A stretch of DNA of 64,000 nucleotides from Myxococcus stipitatus (GCF_021412625.1 NZ_JAKCFI010000001.1:186001-250000), one strand, 5' to 3'. Positions 53,362-62,773 are shown, numbered from the stretch's first letter. Program-made: numbers and translations. The notes: a model not told the origin generated them from the sequence alone.

Positions 53362-53568
53362 GCGGTGCGCCCGATGCTAGCGCGTTCCGGGGCCGGTCCT
53401 CCATCCGCGCTCAACGACAATCCACCTCGCTCGTCCTCTCCCCTTCGTCGTCGCGGAAGGCGCATTCGCCCGCGAGGCACATCACCGGAGGACATGGCTG
53501 GCAGGCTCCACGGAGCCGGCCATGCCCCGACAAGCGTGAGCGCAATCAGCGCGAGTTGGAGACCCGCT

Positions 53569-55134
53569 CTAGAGCGAGCCCGTTTCGTAGCTGGAGGGCG
53601 CGTCGACGTGGAAGGCGAGGTCCACGTCGCGGCGCTCTCCTGGCGCGAGCTGGACCTTCCAGGTGGCGATGCCGTCAGCCGCGTCGAGCGTGTAGCCGGC
53701 GGTGGATGCCGTCTCCAGCTCCACCGTGACGTCGTCCAGCTCGGAGATGGGCACGTGCTCGGACAGCTCGACCTGGGCGGGTTGCTTGCGGAGGTTGGTG
53801 AGCTGGAAGCGGTAGACGTAGCGGAAGCGCTGCTTGCCCCCGAAGAGCCCCTCGGGCCGCGCGACCTCCTCCACGGTGATGCGCTTGACGTGCAGCGCCT
53901 CCTCCAGACCGAAGGTGAGCTCGAAGGGCGCTCCCTGGGCCACGCGCTCCAGGGACTGGTGCCCCAGGAAGCCCGTGTCCCGGAAGATGCTCACCCTCGC
54001 GGGAAGCAGGGGGAACGGCGTGGAGTTGGTCAGCCGCGCGACCCGGAACACCACCGGCTGGAGCTTGGGCACCGTGCGCCAGGAGAACGCCGCCTCCAGG
54101 CGGTGTCGCCCCAGCGGGACGCGCACCGCGCCGCCATCACCGGGAATCGTCGTCGTCCCCTGGGCCTCCCACTGGACGGACAGCCCCTGCGATATGACAC
54201 GCAGCCCCTGCCCCTCGGCGGCCCTGGCCTGTCCGCCCGCTTCCGCGTGGAGCTGCTCCTCCTCGCGACGCACCAGCACCTTGCGCTCCTTCGGGCGCTT
54301 CGTGGCGGAGACGTACAGCGGCGTCACGTCGGGAGGCGTCGCGTCCTGGCGGGGCATCGCCGTGGAGAGCAGGAGCTTCGCGCCCGTCCAGTCCTCGCCT
54401 GTCCGCTGGTGCACCGTGGCCAACGTGGTCAGCTCGACGAGACCCTCGGCCTCCCGGGCCCGGGCCTCGTAGGCGGGCTCCCACGACGCGCCTCCCACCA
54501 GATAGGTCAGCTCGACGCGCACCTGGGTGCCCTCGGCGCAGGACAGCCTCACCTCGACGTGCTGCTCCTCCCGTGCCTCGAGCCGCGTCAGCCGCTCGAG
54601 CTCGGCGTCCACCTCGGCGCGTCGCCGGTCGAGGTCTCGTTGCTTGTCCGCGACGTCCCGCGCCTCCTTCACCGCGCGCAGCCGCACCGCCAGCGCCGCG
54701 TCGAGCGAGGCGCCCCACGCGCGGGGCTCGGGGCGGGGGCCGGCCAGCTCGGCGGTGACGCGCGTCACCGCCACGGTCGTGTAGCTCCGGGCGAGCTGCT
54801 CCAGGTCCTTCGCCTGGGCCTGGGCGGCCTCCAGGCGGACCTGCTCCGCGTCGAGCTCCCGCGCACGGGCCTCCCACCGGGCCCGCTCGGGCGCCAGCTC
54901 CTCGGCCCGCGTGCGGACCTCGGCGGTGAGGCCCTCCAGGGTGGCGCCCGTCGCGCGGGCCCGGAAGCTCTCCCGGGCCGCGACCTCTGGCACGTGCTCG
55001 AAGACGGCGGTGGTGGCGCCATGACAGGTGAGGTCCCGGACCCGGGTGACCTGCGCGCGGTCCGGGTACACGACGACGGAGGACACCTGGGACGATGCGG
55101 CGAGCACCAGGAAGGTCAATGGAAGCAGGGGCAT
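53569..55134 (-). CDS. MuiA/DUF4139-family protein, exported
   Basis: 521 residues. Signal peptide PLLPLTFLVLAASS. The family pattern of mucoidy-inhibitor-A-like proteins is clear: N-terminal DUF4140 part (VVVYPDRAQVTRV), a long coiled coil (about 90-210, Glu/Arg/Ala heptads), and a C-terminal DUF4139 domain (ELTYLVGGASWEPAYEARA, GEDWTGAKLLLSTAMP, and YVYRFQLTNLRKQPAQVELSEHVP). The biochemical function is unknown; members are periplasmic or surface proteins. It begins 10 bases after the stop of a second, larger family member, so the two form an operon. Confidence 0.87.
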   Translation of the reverse strand: MPLLPLTFLVLAASSQVSSVVVYPDRAQVTRVRDLTCHGATTAVFEHVPEVAARESFRARATGATLEGLTAEVRTRAEELAPERARWEARARELDAEQVRLEAAQAQAKDLEQLARSYTTVAVTRVTAELAGPRPEPRAWGASLDAALAVRLRAVKEARDVADKQRDLDRRRAEVDAELERLTRLEAREEQHVEVRLSCAEGTQVRVELTYLVGGASWEPAYEARAREAEGLVELTTLATVHQRTGEDWTGAKLLLSTAMPRQDATPPDVTPLYVSATKRPKERKVLVRREEEQLHAEAGGQARAAEGQGLRVISQGLSVQWEAQGTTTIPGDGGAVRVPLGRHRLEAAFSWRTVPKLQPVVFRVARLTNSTPFPLLPARVSIFRDTGFLGHQSLERVAQGAPFELTFGLEEALHVKRITVEEVARPEGLFGGKQRFRYVYRFQLTNLRKQPAQVELSEHVPISELDDVTVELETASTAGYTLDAADGIATWKVQLAPGERRDVDLAFHVDAPSSYETGSL

Positions 55135-55144
55135 CGTGGATTCC

Positions 55145-57379
55145 TCACCGGCTCTGGGTCAGGCGCCAGTGCTGCGGTCGGCGCAGGGTGTATTCGAAGG
55201 TGACGGTGGCCTTGCTCGACGGCGGCACGACGAGGTCCCAGCTCAACTCCCCCGTCTCGGGGACCTGCTTCGCGGCGGGCGAGGTCCGCACGAGCTTCAC
55301 CTCCACCGCGCCGTCGCGGTTGAGCGGCCACTGGTCCACCACATGGGTCTTCATGGGGAAGGGATAGGGGTTGGGAACCTCCAGCGTGACTTCGTACGTG
55401 TTGAGCTCGTCCTTGGAGATGAAGCCCTCCTTCGATTGGACCAGGCGCACGTTGCGCGTGGTGCGCACGGCGGGGTCCACGCCGAGCGGCAGGGTGAAGG
55501 GTTGACCAGGGACGATGACGCCCAGCCGCGCGGTGCCCGCGGGGTCGGCGCCGACGAAGAGCGCGGCTTCTCCGCCCGGGAGCACGTTGCGCGACGGGCT
55601 CGCGAGCTCCGCGACGAGGTACGCGTCGTCCGCGAGCGCGGGGACGACCCTGCGCAGGACGTCGACGGGCCAGGACTCGATGAGCAGCGGGATGGTCCGC
55701 TCCCCCAGCCCACTGGGCACCGTCTCCGGCCGAGGCGCTGCGTAGGCGAGGTCATGGCCTCCCGCGAGCGAGGCGGGAAGGTCCGCGGCGATGACCGGAG
55801 GACGCCAGCCCGACGGCGGAGCAAGGCCCACCCGACTGTCGACGACGGGCTCGGAGGACGACCAGCCATGTCCACCACCTGTGCTGGCGGGGCCACCGCC
55901 CCCTGGCATCCTCCGAATCTCCTCTCCGCTGAGGCTCACCCCCGTCATCGTGCTCCCCACGTCGATGGTGGGCGGCGCTCCGACGATTTCGACGACCTCT
56001 CCGAGCGATTCGGGGAGCAGCTCGACGTTCACCCGGACGGTGCGCCCCATCCTCAGCTGAATGTCGGAGCGGGCATAGGGCTTGTATTGCTCCTTCTCGA
56101 ACCTCAGCGTGTAGACCCCCGAGGGGAGGGCTGGGACGCGGTAGGTGCCCTGGGCGTCGGTCACGACCGTCTGTTCGCCCTTCAGGTTCGGAGAGGTCGC
56201 GGTGATGACGACGTCGGCCACGGGCTGGCGGTTCTGCGCGTCGATGATGGTGCCGATGATGGCGCCCTGACCGGAGGGGAGCCCCCCGTCGCGCGGCGCC
56301 TGGGTGCGGGACGCACCCGACGCGGGGGAAGCGGGCGTGGGCGTGGAGGCGCGCTGCACGAAGGACGGGGAGGGCGGAGTGTTGTCGGGCCTTCCCGCCC
56401 TGCGGAGCAACTGCCGGCGCAGCTCGAATTCGAGGTCGGGAGCGGGTGCGCGCTCCACGAGCGGTGGGGGAGGACTGGGGTGTTCCTCCGCGCGGAAGGG
56501 CACGGGAATGAAGCGTTCGAGGGCGCCGACCTTCCACGTGCCCAGGCGAGGCAGCGCGGTGGCGGTGGCGGGCAGGGCGGTGCTGAGGGTGAGGTGGGCC
56601 CGGGTCCAGTCCTCGCCCGTCTCCTGGCTGACGCGGCCTGAGAAGGCGACCTGGACGCGCTGCTGCTCCGGCTGCAACTGCAGCTCGAAGCGCGGGTACC
56701 AGCGCACGTTCCGGGTGACGAGATAGGACAGGCGCAGCTTCGCCGGGCCCGTGCCCGTGACGGTGACCGCCACCTCGATGCCGGGCGTCCGGGGCAGCTC
56801 CCCCAGTCGCGCGGCCTCCTCGAGGCGCCGCTGTCGCTCGAACTGTAGCGAGAGGGAGCGCTCCACCAGCGCGCTCCGGCGGGCCTCGAGCTTCGCGAGG
56901 GTGTCCACGACGAACGAGACGGACGTATTCCAACTGGTGGGCGCCGAGGCGAGGACGCGCTGGCGCTCGGCCGCGTCCTCCCCGTCGTCGCCGCCGGGCG
57001 CTTGGGGCTGGAGCGTCCGGATGGCGGCCAGCTGGAGGTCGATGGCGGCGCGCTCGGCGTCGACCCGGGCGACGTCGTCTTCCAACCGGTCGAGGGTGGC
57101 GAGCAGCTTGCGAGCCTTCTCCAGGGAGAAAGGTGGGGCGCTGGCGGGACGGATGTCGACGGAGGTGACGTCGGCGCCCTGCGCCTCCACCTGGATGGAG
57201 TCCGGGTCGACGATTTCCGGCAGCTGGGGCAGGGCGAGTCGCTGGGGGCCGGAGAGGGTGATGGAGGCGGTGCGCACCACCCGGGCCCTGTCGCTGTAGA
57301 CGGTGACCCCGGTGATGGGTGCCTCGGTGGTGGCGTGCAGCAGGCTGGCCGCGGCGAGTCCGAGTCCGAGCAGGAGCAT
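55145..57379 (-). CDS. MuiA/DUF4139-family protein with inserted carboxypeptidase-regulatory-like domain
   Basis: 744 residues. Signal peptide LLLGLGLAAASLLHA. DUF4140-like N-terminus (GVTVYSDRARVVRTASI), coiled coil, then DUF4139 (LSYLVTRNVRWYPRFELQL, TGEDWTRAHLTLSTALP). At about residues 330-530 the DUF4139 domain is interrupted by a Pro/Ser-rich linker and a CarboxypepD_reg-like beta sandwich (GTIIDAQNRQPVADVVITA, GTYRVPALPSGVYTLRFEKE) followed by a TonB-plug-like segment (EVVEIVGAPPTIDVGSTMTG, ISGEEIRRMPG-style). It then resumes DUF4139 (VTLEVPNPYPFPMKTHVVDQWP). The inserted parts are those usually found at the start of TonB-dependent transporters. First gene of the pair. Confidence 0.85.
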   Translation of the reverse strand: MLLLGLGLAAASLLHATTEAPITGVTVYSDRARVVRTASITLSGPQRLALPQLPEIVDPDSIQVEAQGADVTSVDIRPASAPPFSLEKARKLLATLDRLEDDVARVDAERAAIDLQLAAIRTLQPQAPGGDDGEDAAERQRVLASAPTSWNTSVSFVVDTLAKLEARRSALVERSLSLQFERQRRLEEAARLGELPRTPGIEVAVTVTGTGPAKLRLSYLVTRNVRWYPRFELQLQPEQQRVQVAFSGRVSQETGEDWTRAHLTLSTALPATATALPRLGTWKVGALERFIPVPFRAEEHPSPPPPLVERAPAPDLEFELRRQLLRRAGRPDNTPPSPSFVQRASTPTPASPASGASRTQAPRDGGLPSGQGAIIGTIIDAQNRQPVADVVITATSPNLKGEQTVVTDAQGTYRVPALPSGVYTLRFEKEQYKPYARSDIQLRMGRTVRVNVELLPESLGEVVEIVGAPPTIDVGSTMTGVSLSGEEIRRMPGGGGPASTGGGHGWSSSEPVVDSRVGLAPPSGWRPPVIAADLPASLAGGHDLAYAAPRPETVPSGLGERTIPLLIESWPVDVLRRVVPALADDAYLVAELASPSRNVLPGGEAALFVGADPAGTARLGVIVPGQPFTLPLGVDPAVRTTRNVRLVQSKEGFISKDELNTYEVTLEVPNPYPFPMKTHVVDQWPLNRDGAVEVKLVRTSPAAKQVPETGELSWDLVVPPSSKATVTFEYTLRRPQHWRLTQSR

Positions 57380-57532
57380 GGCGCCAAGGTAGCCAGCGCG
57401 CTCCGGGACTTCGTCACGGCCCCATCATGACGGGGGCACGAATGGTTCATCTCCCATCCTTCGCTTCTCCTCGGCGCGCCACGGCCCCGCCACGTGGCGC
57501 TATGGTCGCCGCCGAGGCTCGGGAGGGCACGC

Positions 57533-58366
57533 ATGCACGTCATCCGCAGTCAGGCGCAGGGCGCGAAGGTCCGGCTCGCTCGCATCCGCACGGCGCCGCC
57601 GAAGGACGAACAGAAGGCCGACGCGAAGGCGGAGTTCGATGCGCTGGGAGCGGAGCTGTTCGACCTCCAGGACCTGCTGTGGGGCGCGCGCATGAACTCC
57701 GTGCTCATCGTCCTCCAGGGACGCGACACGGCGGGCAAGGACGGCACCATCAAGCACGTGGTGGGCAGCCTCAATCCCCGGGGCGTCACCGTGTCGTCGT
57801 TCGCGGCGCCCACCCCCGACGAGCTGGCGCACGACTTCCTGTGGCGCATCCACCAACACACGCCCCGGTTGGGGGAGTTCGCCATCTTCAACCGCTCCCA
57901 CTACGAGGACGTGCTGGCGGTGCGCGTGCACGAACTGGCGCCCAAAACGCTCTGGAAGGCCCGCTACGAGCACATCCGGGACTTCGAGCAGATGCTCGCC
58001 GAGCACGGCACCATCGTCCTGAAGTTCTTCCTCCACATCAGCCAGGAGGAGCAGGAGCAGCGGCTGCTGGACCGGGAGAAGGAGCCGCGCAAGGCGTGGA
58101 AGATCAGCGCGGGCGACTGGGAGGACCGCAAGCACTGGAACGACTACACCCAGGCCTACCAGGACGTCTTCGCGCGCACGTCGACGAAGCAGGCGCCGTG
58201 GATGCTCGTGCCCGCGGACTCCAAGTGGTACCGGAACCTCGTCGTGGCGCGCGCGGTGGCGGAGGCGCTGCGGCCCTACCGCCAACGCTGGCAACGCCGG
58301 TTGGACAAGGTGGGCGAGGAGAAGAAGGCCGAGCTCCAGGCGTGGCGCAAGAAGCACACGCGCTGA
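57533..58366 (+). CDS. PPK2-family polyphosphate kinase
   Basis: 277 residues from the ATG at 57533, which has GGGAGG upstream. The enzyme moves phosphate between polyphosphate and nucleotides in the cytoplasm. Walker A LQGRDTAGKDGTIKHVV at about 61-77, the PPK2 signature NRSHYEDVLAVRVHEL, the lid helix Arg motif LDREKEPRKAWKIS and the DWEDRKHWNDYTQAY block are present. The length fits a single-domain PPK2 (class I or III); the nucleotide preference cannot be read with certainty. It is divergent from the MuiA pair. Confidence 0.92.
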   Translation: MHVIRSQAQGAKVRLARIRTAPPKDEQKADAKAEFDALGAELFDLQDLLWGARMNSVLIVLQGRDTAGKDGTIKHVVGSLNPRGVTVSSFAAPTPDELAHDFLWRIHQHTPRLGEFAIFNRSHYEDVLAVRVHELAPKTLWKARYEHIRDFEQMLAEHGTIVLKFFLHISQEEQEQRLLDREKEPRKAWKISAGDWEDRKHWNDYTQAYQDVFARTSTKQAPWMLVPADSKWYRNLVVARAVAEALRPYRQRWQRRLDKVGEEKKAELQAWRKKHTR

Positions 58367-58534
58367 GTCCCCGGAGGGGAGGGGCGCGCGCCGGGCTCTG
58401 TCTGCCGGGGAACTCGTGGACGCGCTCCTCGTCGCGTACCTCGACGCGCCGATAGAGGCGGGCGTCGTCTCATGGCGCCGCGGAACCACCGCCCCCGAGG
58501 ATGACCGGGAGCGGCGGGGCCGGGGATACGCGGC

Positions 58535-59017
58535 TCAGCCGTGCGGCACCTGGGGGCAGGTCGGGCAGGCGGGGGTGCAGTCCACCGTGCACCAACCCTC
58601 CTCGGAGGAGTCGCAGAGGTGGTCGCCGCACGTCGAGGAGTGGCAGTCCCAGGGGCAGCTCACGTCCGTCTCGCCGCCATTGCACACCCCGTCGCCGCAC
58701 CAGGGCGAGGGGTTGTTGGGGCAGTCCCACGGACAGGTCGCGGACGACTCGCCACCGTTGCAGATGCCATCACCGCAGATCGCGACGGGCGTGCAGTCCT
58801 CCGCGCAGGTCGCGGCGCTCTCGCCGTTGGCGGCGTCGCAGAAGCCATCACCGCAGATGTACATGCAGGGCTCGCACCAGCTGCCGGTGCCGCCACAGGG
58901 GCAGTCGAGGCCCGACTCGGTCGTCGAGAGCGTCTCGGTGGCCGGGTCCGCGTTGCCACACGCGGCGACCAGGCCCAGCGACAGTCCAGCCAGCACAACC
59001 AGAAGACGTGTCTTCAT
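58535..59017 (-). CDS. Cys-rich lipoprotein with CGDGxC repeats
   Basis: 160 residues. ATG with AAGGAG upstream; lipoprotein signal LAGLSLGLVAAC. The mature part carries four to five repeats of ICGDGFCDAANGESAATCAEDC type (CGDG.C..GE....CP.DC), a motif with six Cys and acidic residues that is widespread in myxobacterial surface proteins and probably binds Ca2+ or is disulfide-stapled. No enzyme domain. It is divergent from the small lipoprotein at 59404. Confidence 0.82.
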   Translation of the reverse strand: MKTRLLVVLAGLSLGLVAACGNADPATETLSTTESGLDCPCGGTGSWCEPCMYICGDGFCDAANGESAATCAEDCTPVAICGDGICNGGESSATCPWDCPNNPSPWCGDGVCNGGETDVSCPWDCHSSTCGDHLCDSSEEGWCTVDCTPACPTCPQVPHG

Positions 59018-59403
59018 GCGTGACTCCTTCAGAAGCGGGGGAAGCCCGGGGCTCTACCACATCGTGTCTATCCGGACAGAGCCATTCAGGCGGGTCACGA
59101 GATTATTGCACTTTGATGGCTGAAACACATGAATTGTTGATGACCTGTTGATTTCATGTGTCACGAGAGTGCATGCATTGGCGCGGCAAGGCCAGACGTC
59201 CTGGGTCGTGAGCCGGAATGCGACGAGGGGCGACAGGATGTGGTGCGTCAAACACCCAGTGTGGAGTCGCCGTACCGTGCTCGTGAAACAGGTGGAATCC
59301 AAACGGATTTCGCGTCGCGTCCATGACTCACCCTGTCTTCAATTGACTGGGCTTTGCCTGTGTTCACGGGATAGTCTGCCAGTCCCCCCAAACCGAGAGG
59401 TGG
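59018..59403. promoter_or_regulatory. 386-base divergent control region with an inverted repeat
   Basis: This region lies between two divergent small-lipoprotein genes and is AT-rich for this genome, especially 59090-59170. It holds an inverted repeat ACACATGAA (59125-59133) / TTCATGTGT (59153-59161) and, between the arms, a direct repeat TGTTGAT-GACC-TGTTGAT. Both are candidate regulator sites shared by the two genes. No gene is seen in it. Confidence 0.45.
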
Positions 59404-59634
59404 ATGATGCGCCTGATGGTTCTTGCTGGAATCGTGGGTCTGCTGAGCGGCTGTGGTCCAGGGAGCGAGGCTGGCGACACGACGACGGAGCAGCCGGCGG
59501 CCGAGGTTCAGGCCCAGGACATCCGTGAGAAGTGGTGCAACAGCTACAAGTCCGAGCAGTACTGTCCGAAGAACGTGTGTGTCTGGTACAGCTCGGCCAA
59601 CCCGCCCTACTGCGGGCTGCCCGCGACGGAGTAG
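59404..59634 (+). CDS. Small Cys-containing lipoprotein
   Basis: 76 residues; starts at ATG 59404 or the next codon, with GAGAGG upstream. Lipoprotein signal MVLAGIVGLLSGC. The mature part has four more Cys (KWCNSYKSEQYCPKNVC, PPYCGLP) and no known domain. It resembles in size and Cys content the lipoproteins at 31358 and 39997. Confidence 0.75.
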   Translation: MMRLMVLAGIVGLLSGCGPGSEAGDTTTEQPAAEVQAQDIREKWCNSYKSEQYCPKNVCVWYSSANPPYCGLPATE

Positions 59635-59712
59635 GCGACCCCTACGTCGGCCGCCTGCCTCGGGGGTCCCGGGGCAGGCGGAGTCGTCCGCGAGGGGGGG
59701 CGTTCCTCTCCC

Positions 59713-60414
59713 TCACGGTCGGGTGAGGTCCGAGGGGAACCTGGGCGCCACCTCGTAGGTGGTCTCGTATTGGGCGGCAAGCCCCACCACGGTGATTCGT
59801 TCTCCGAGCGAGAGGGCCTCCAGTTGGCTCCGCTCGAAGCCGGCGGAGACATGGACGAACACCTGGACCTCCCCACCGCCATCGTCGACGTAGAGCTTGT
59901 AGCCGTAGGGTGAGTCATCCTGGAACGTTTGCGTCACGGCTCCGCTGACGCGAATCAACTGGCCCTCGACGTCCTCGTCGACGTCTCCCGTGCCCACGTC
60001 CTTGGGGGCGAGAATCCGTCGACCTCCGCCCGACTCCATGTCGGACGGGGCGGCCTTCAGGATGCGCAGCCGGTTCTGCTCGTCGAGGATGCCGGTGACG
60101 CGGACGCGGGTGCCCACGTCGTAGGGCTGTTTCGTGTCCACCTTGATGTAGATGCCGCCGGTGTCGTCCTGGAGGGCGAAGCCCGGGTCCCCGAGCGCGG
60201 AGGAGAAGGCGCCGGGCGGGACGGTGACGTACCCGCGGACGGTGACCTCCTCGCCCGTCTGCATGGCCCGGGCCTCGTCGATGGGCGTTGTCTCGGTGCA
60301 GCTGGCGCAGAGCGCGACGAGCAGCATGAGGCCGGGCGTCCGAAGGCGTGACGTCCGGAGGTCCTGCGAAGGGGGGACGGCACGTGCCGCGTGCCGGGGC
60401 ATGCATGGTTCCAT
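59713..60414 (-). CDS. Exported OB-fold-like lipoprotein
   Basis: 233 residues from an ATG at 60414 with GAGGAG upstream. After a short basic start, a lipoprotein signal ends MLLVALCASC. The mature protein looks like two tandem OB-fold units of the kind found in bacterial exported nucleic-acid-binding-like (BOF/DUF5689-like) proteins: TVRGYVTVPPGAF..FALQDDTGGIYIKVD.., VRVTGILDEQN, LIRVSGAVTQTFQDD.., KLYVDDGGGEVQVFVH. The ligand is unknown. It is divergent from the permease gene. Confidence 0.75.
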   Translation of the reverse strand: MEPCMPRHAARAVPPSQDLRTSRLRTPGLMLLVALCASCTETTPIDEARAMQTGEEVTVRGYVTVPPGAFSSALGDPGFALQDDTGGIYIKVDTKQPYDVGTRVRVTGILDEQNRLRILKAAPSDMESGGGRRILAPKDVGTGDVDEDVEGQLIRVSGAVTQTFQDDSPYGYKLYVDDGGGEVQVFVHVSAGFERSQLEALSLGERITVVGLAAQYETTYEVAPRFPSDLTRP

Positions 60415-60613
60415 GGCGGGTCTCCTCGGGTGAGGCCCCGCTGGGCAGGTGTTTGCCGGCGGCGCGGTGGGGCCGGTGACGGAGGATAGGGTGGGCGCCC
60501 GCCGCCTCCACCGCCCCCACGGCGCATGGCGCACGGTGTCCGACACTCGCGCCGGGGCGCGGGGCCCGTGCCACCAAGGGGGGCCGCCGGGGCGTGGGCT
60601 ATGTTCGGGGCAC

Positions 60614-62026
60614 ATGGTCCCCAGCCCTCCCGAGGATGTGGTCGGAGCACGGACGGACGCATCCCCACCGGGCTACGCGCGGCGGGTCGGTCTCTTCTCG
60701 GGCGTCATGCTCGTCATCGGCGGCATCATCGGTTCGGGCATCTTCCTCAACCCGGCCATCGTCGCGCAGCGCGTCCAGACGCCGGGCCTCACCCTGGGAG
60801 TCTGGGCGCTCGGGGGCGCCGTGGCGCTCATCGGCGCGTTCATCTACGGCGAGCTGGGGCAGCGCATCCCCAAGGCGGGGGGCAGCTACGTCTACCTGCG
60901 GGATGCCTTCGGTCCGCTGCCGGCCTTCCTCAATGCCTGGGGGCTGCTGCTGGTGATTGCCACCGGCGCCATCGCCGCGGTGGCGGTGACGTTCGCGCAG
61001 TACACGCTCGCGCTCACGGGGCTCGGGGCGGGCTATCGGCTCCCGCTCGCGGTGGGGGCCATCGTGCTGCTCACCGGGGTCAACTGCGTCGGCGTGCGGT
61101 CCGGGGCCCTCACCCAGAACGTCTTCACCGTGCTCAAGCTGCTGGCGCTCGCGGTGCTCGTGGGCGCGGGGCTCCTCGTCGCGGGCCCGGTGTCCGTGGA
61201 GGCTCCGGTGGTCGCCCCGGCGGCCCCGGGCTCCGTCGCCCTCGCGGTGGGGGCGGCGCTGGTGCCCGTCCTCTTCAGCTACGGAGGCTGGCAACAGACG
61301 AACTTCGTCGCGGAGGAGCTGGTCGCCCCGGAGCGCAACCTGCCTCGCGCCCTGCTGCTGGGCGTCGCCGGGGTGGTGGGCGTGTACCTGCTGGCGAACC
61401 TCACCTACCTGCGCACGCTGGGCCCGGCGGGGCTGGCGGCGAGCACCGCGCCCGCGGCGGACGCGCTCGGGTCGCTGCTCGGGCCCACGGGGCGCACCTT
61501 CATCACCGCGGGCGTGGCGCTCTCCACCTTCGGGTTCCTCAACCTCGTCATCCTCGTCACGCCGCGCGTCTACCAGGCGATGGCGGCGGACGGACTGTTC
61601 TTCGCCCGGCTCGCTCGACTCCATCCTCGCTTCCGCACGCCCGCCGCGGCGTTGTGTGTCCAGGCGGTCTGGGCCGTCCTCCTCACCTGCACCGGCACCT
61701 ACGGGCAGCTGCTCGACACCGTCGTCTTCGCGGACTGGCTCGTCTTCGGGAGCACGGCGGCGACGCTCTTCGTCTATCGCGCGAGGGAGCGGCGCGGCGT
61801 CGTTCCCCGGGTGCCCTTCCGCGTGCCGGGGTATCCCCTCACTCCGCTGCTCTTCATCGCCGCCTCCGCGTACGTCGTCGTGGGGGCGGTGGTGTCCAAT
61901 CCCCTCAACGCGCTCCAGGGCGCGGTGCTCATGGGCACGGGGGTTCCCGTCTACCTGTTCTGGCGCTGGCGCGCGGAGCGGGAGGCGAGCGCCTCCACGC
62001 GGGCGGACGTCGTCGGTGGGGGCTAG
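60614..62026 (+). CDS. APC-family amino-acid permease
   Basis: 470 residues with about 12 membrane segments. The first helix carries the APC signature VIGGIIGSGIFLNPAIVA with the unwound GSGIF motif that binds the amino group of the substrate, and helix 6 has SYGGWQQTNFVAEE. These match the basic amino acid/polyamine/LAT branch (AA_permease_2). It imports or exchanges amino acids across the inner membrane; the specific substrate is unclear. The start ATG at 60614 is the only one near the first membrane segment; no strong ribosome site is seen. Confidence 0.88.
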   Translation: MVPSPPEDVVGARTDASPPGYARRVGLFSGVMLVIGGIIGSGIFLNPAIVAQRVQTPGLTLGVWALGGAVALIGAFIYGELGQRIPKAGGSYVYLRDAFGPLPAFLNAWGLLLVIATGAIAAVAVTFAQYTLALTGLGAGYRLPLAVGAIVLLTGVNCVGVRSGALTQNVFTVLKLLALAVLVGAGLLVAGPVSVEAPVVAPAAPGSVALAVGAALVPVLFSYGGWQQTNFVAEELVAPERNLPRALLLGVAGVVGVYLLANLTYLRTLGPAGLAASTAPAADALGSLLGPTGRTFITAGVALSTFGFLNLVILVTPRVYQAMAADGLFFARLARLHPRFRTPAAALCVQAVWAVLLTCTGTYGQLLDTVVFADWLVFGSTAATLFVYRARERRGVVPRVPFRVPGYPLTPLLFIAASAYVVVGAVVSNPLNALQGAVLMGTGVPVYLFWRWRAEREASASTRADVVGGG

Positions 62027-62038
62027 CGAGCCCTGTCA

Positions 62039-62773
62039 TCACTTCGGAGGGAGGGCGCGGGCGTCCACCACCTCGACGTTGCGGAAGTCCTGGCAGGCCT
62101 GCTTGAGGCCCAGCACGTACTTCAGCGAGCGCAGCTCCATCACCAGCTTGTGCCACAGCCGGCGGGGGAGGCTGGGGGGGACGGGGGTGGGGAGGGCGGT
62201 GGCGACGTCGTTCAGGTCGAGGTAGTGCGTCGCGGTCCGGCCGATTCCCTCGAACTCGTGTTCCAGGCCCCGGGTGAGGTCGCGCAGCGCCGGGTCCAGC
62301 TTCTGGTGCACCGCGTCCGTGACGAGCACGTACTCCGCCAGGGGGACGTCGTTCTTGAGCATCCGGTGGACGAGGATGACGTCGACCCCGGCCAGCTCCG
62401 TGAGGTGCTTCACCCGTTGGAAGGCGACCTCGCCCGCGTGGGCCACGAACTTGAGCGTGAGCGCGTCCGCCTGCATGCAGCCGTCGCACTTGCACATGCG
62501 GTCCACGACGAGCTGCTCGCGGCGTGAGAGGAAGGCCCGGCGGATGTCCGCGACGTGCCGGGCGAACGCCGGGAAGTCCTCGCCCACGACATAGAAGAAG
62601 GCGGCGTCGCCCTCGAGCTTGGCCAGCTTGAAGTGCCCGGAGGCGTCGATGACCGCCTCGAGCAGGAGCGCCACCGTCTCCTGGGCATGGGCCAGGCTGA
62701 AGCGGTGGTGCCGCATGAAGCGGGTGTAGCCGCCGATGTCCGCGATGAGCAACAGCGCCTTCTCGATGGCCAT
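62039..62773 (-). CDS. DUF2652 protein, class III cyclase-like domain
   Basis: 244 residues. N-terminal LLIADIGGYTRFMRHH and KLAKLEGDAAFFYV resemble the two metal-binding Asp motifs of class III adenylate/guanylate cyclases. The middle has KCDGCMQADALTLKFVAHAGEVAF, as in DUF2652 proteins. The usual purine-selecting and transition-state residues of true cyclases could not be identified, so enzyme activity is open. The C-terminal 70 residues form a helical tail. No signal peptide. It converges with the permease gene with 12 bases between the stops. Confidence 0.78.
   Translation of the reverse strand: MAIEKALLLIADIGGYTRFMRHHRFSLAHAQETVALLLEAVIDASGHFKLAKLEGDAAFFYVVGEDFPAFARHVADIRRAFLSRREQLVVDRMCKCDGCMQADALTLKFVAHAGEVAFQRVKHLTELAGVDVILVHRMLKNDVPLAEYVLVTDAVHQKLDPALRDLTRGLEHEFEGIGRTATHYLDLNDVATALPTPVPPSLPRRLWHKLVMELRSLKYVLGLKQACQDFRNVEVVDARALPPK

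Noticed and set aside
53241-53495. 84-codon minus-strand frame overlapping the start of the DUF6624 gene
   Set aside because: Low-complexity Arg/Ser/Pro product without a ribosome site; it overlaps the DUF6624 gene out of frame.
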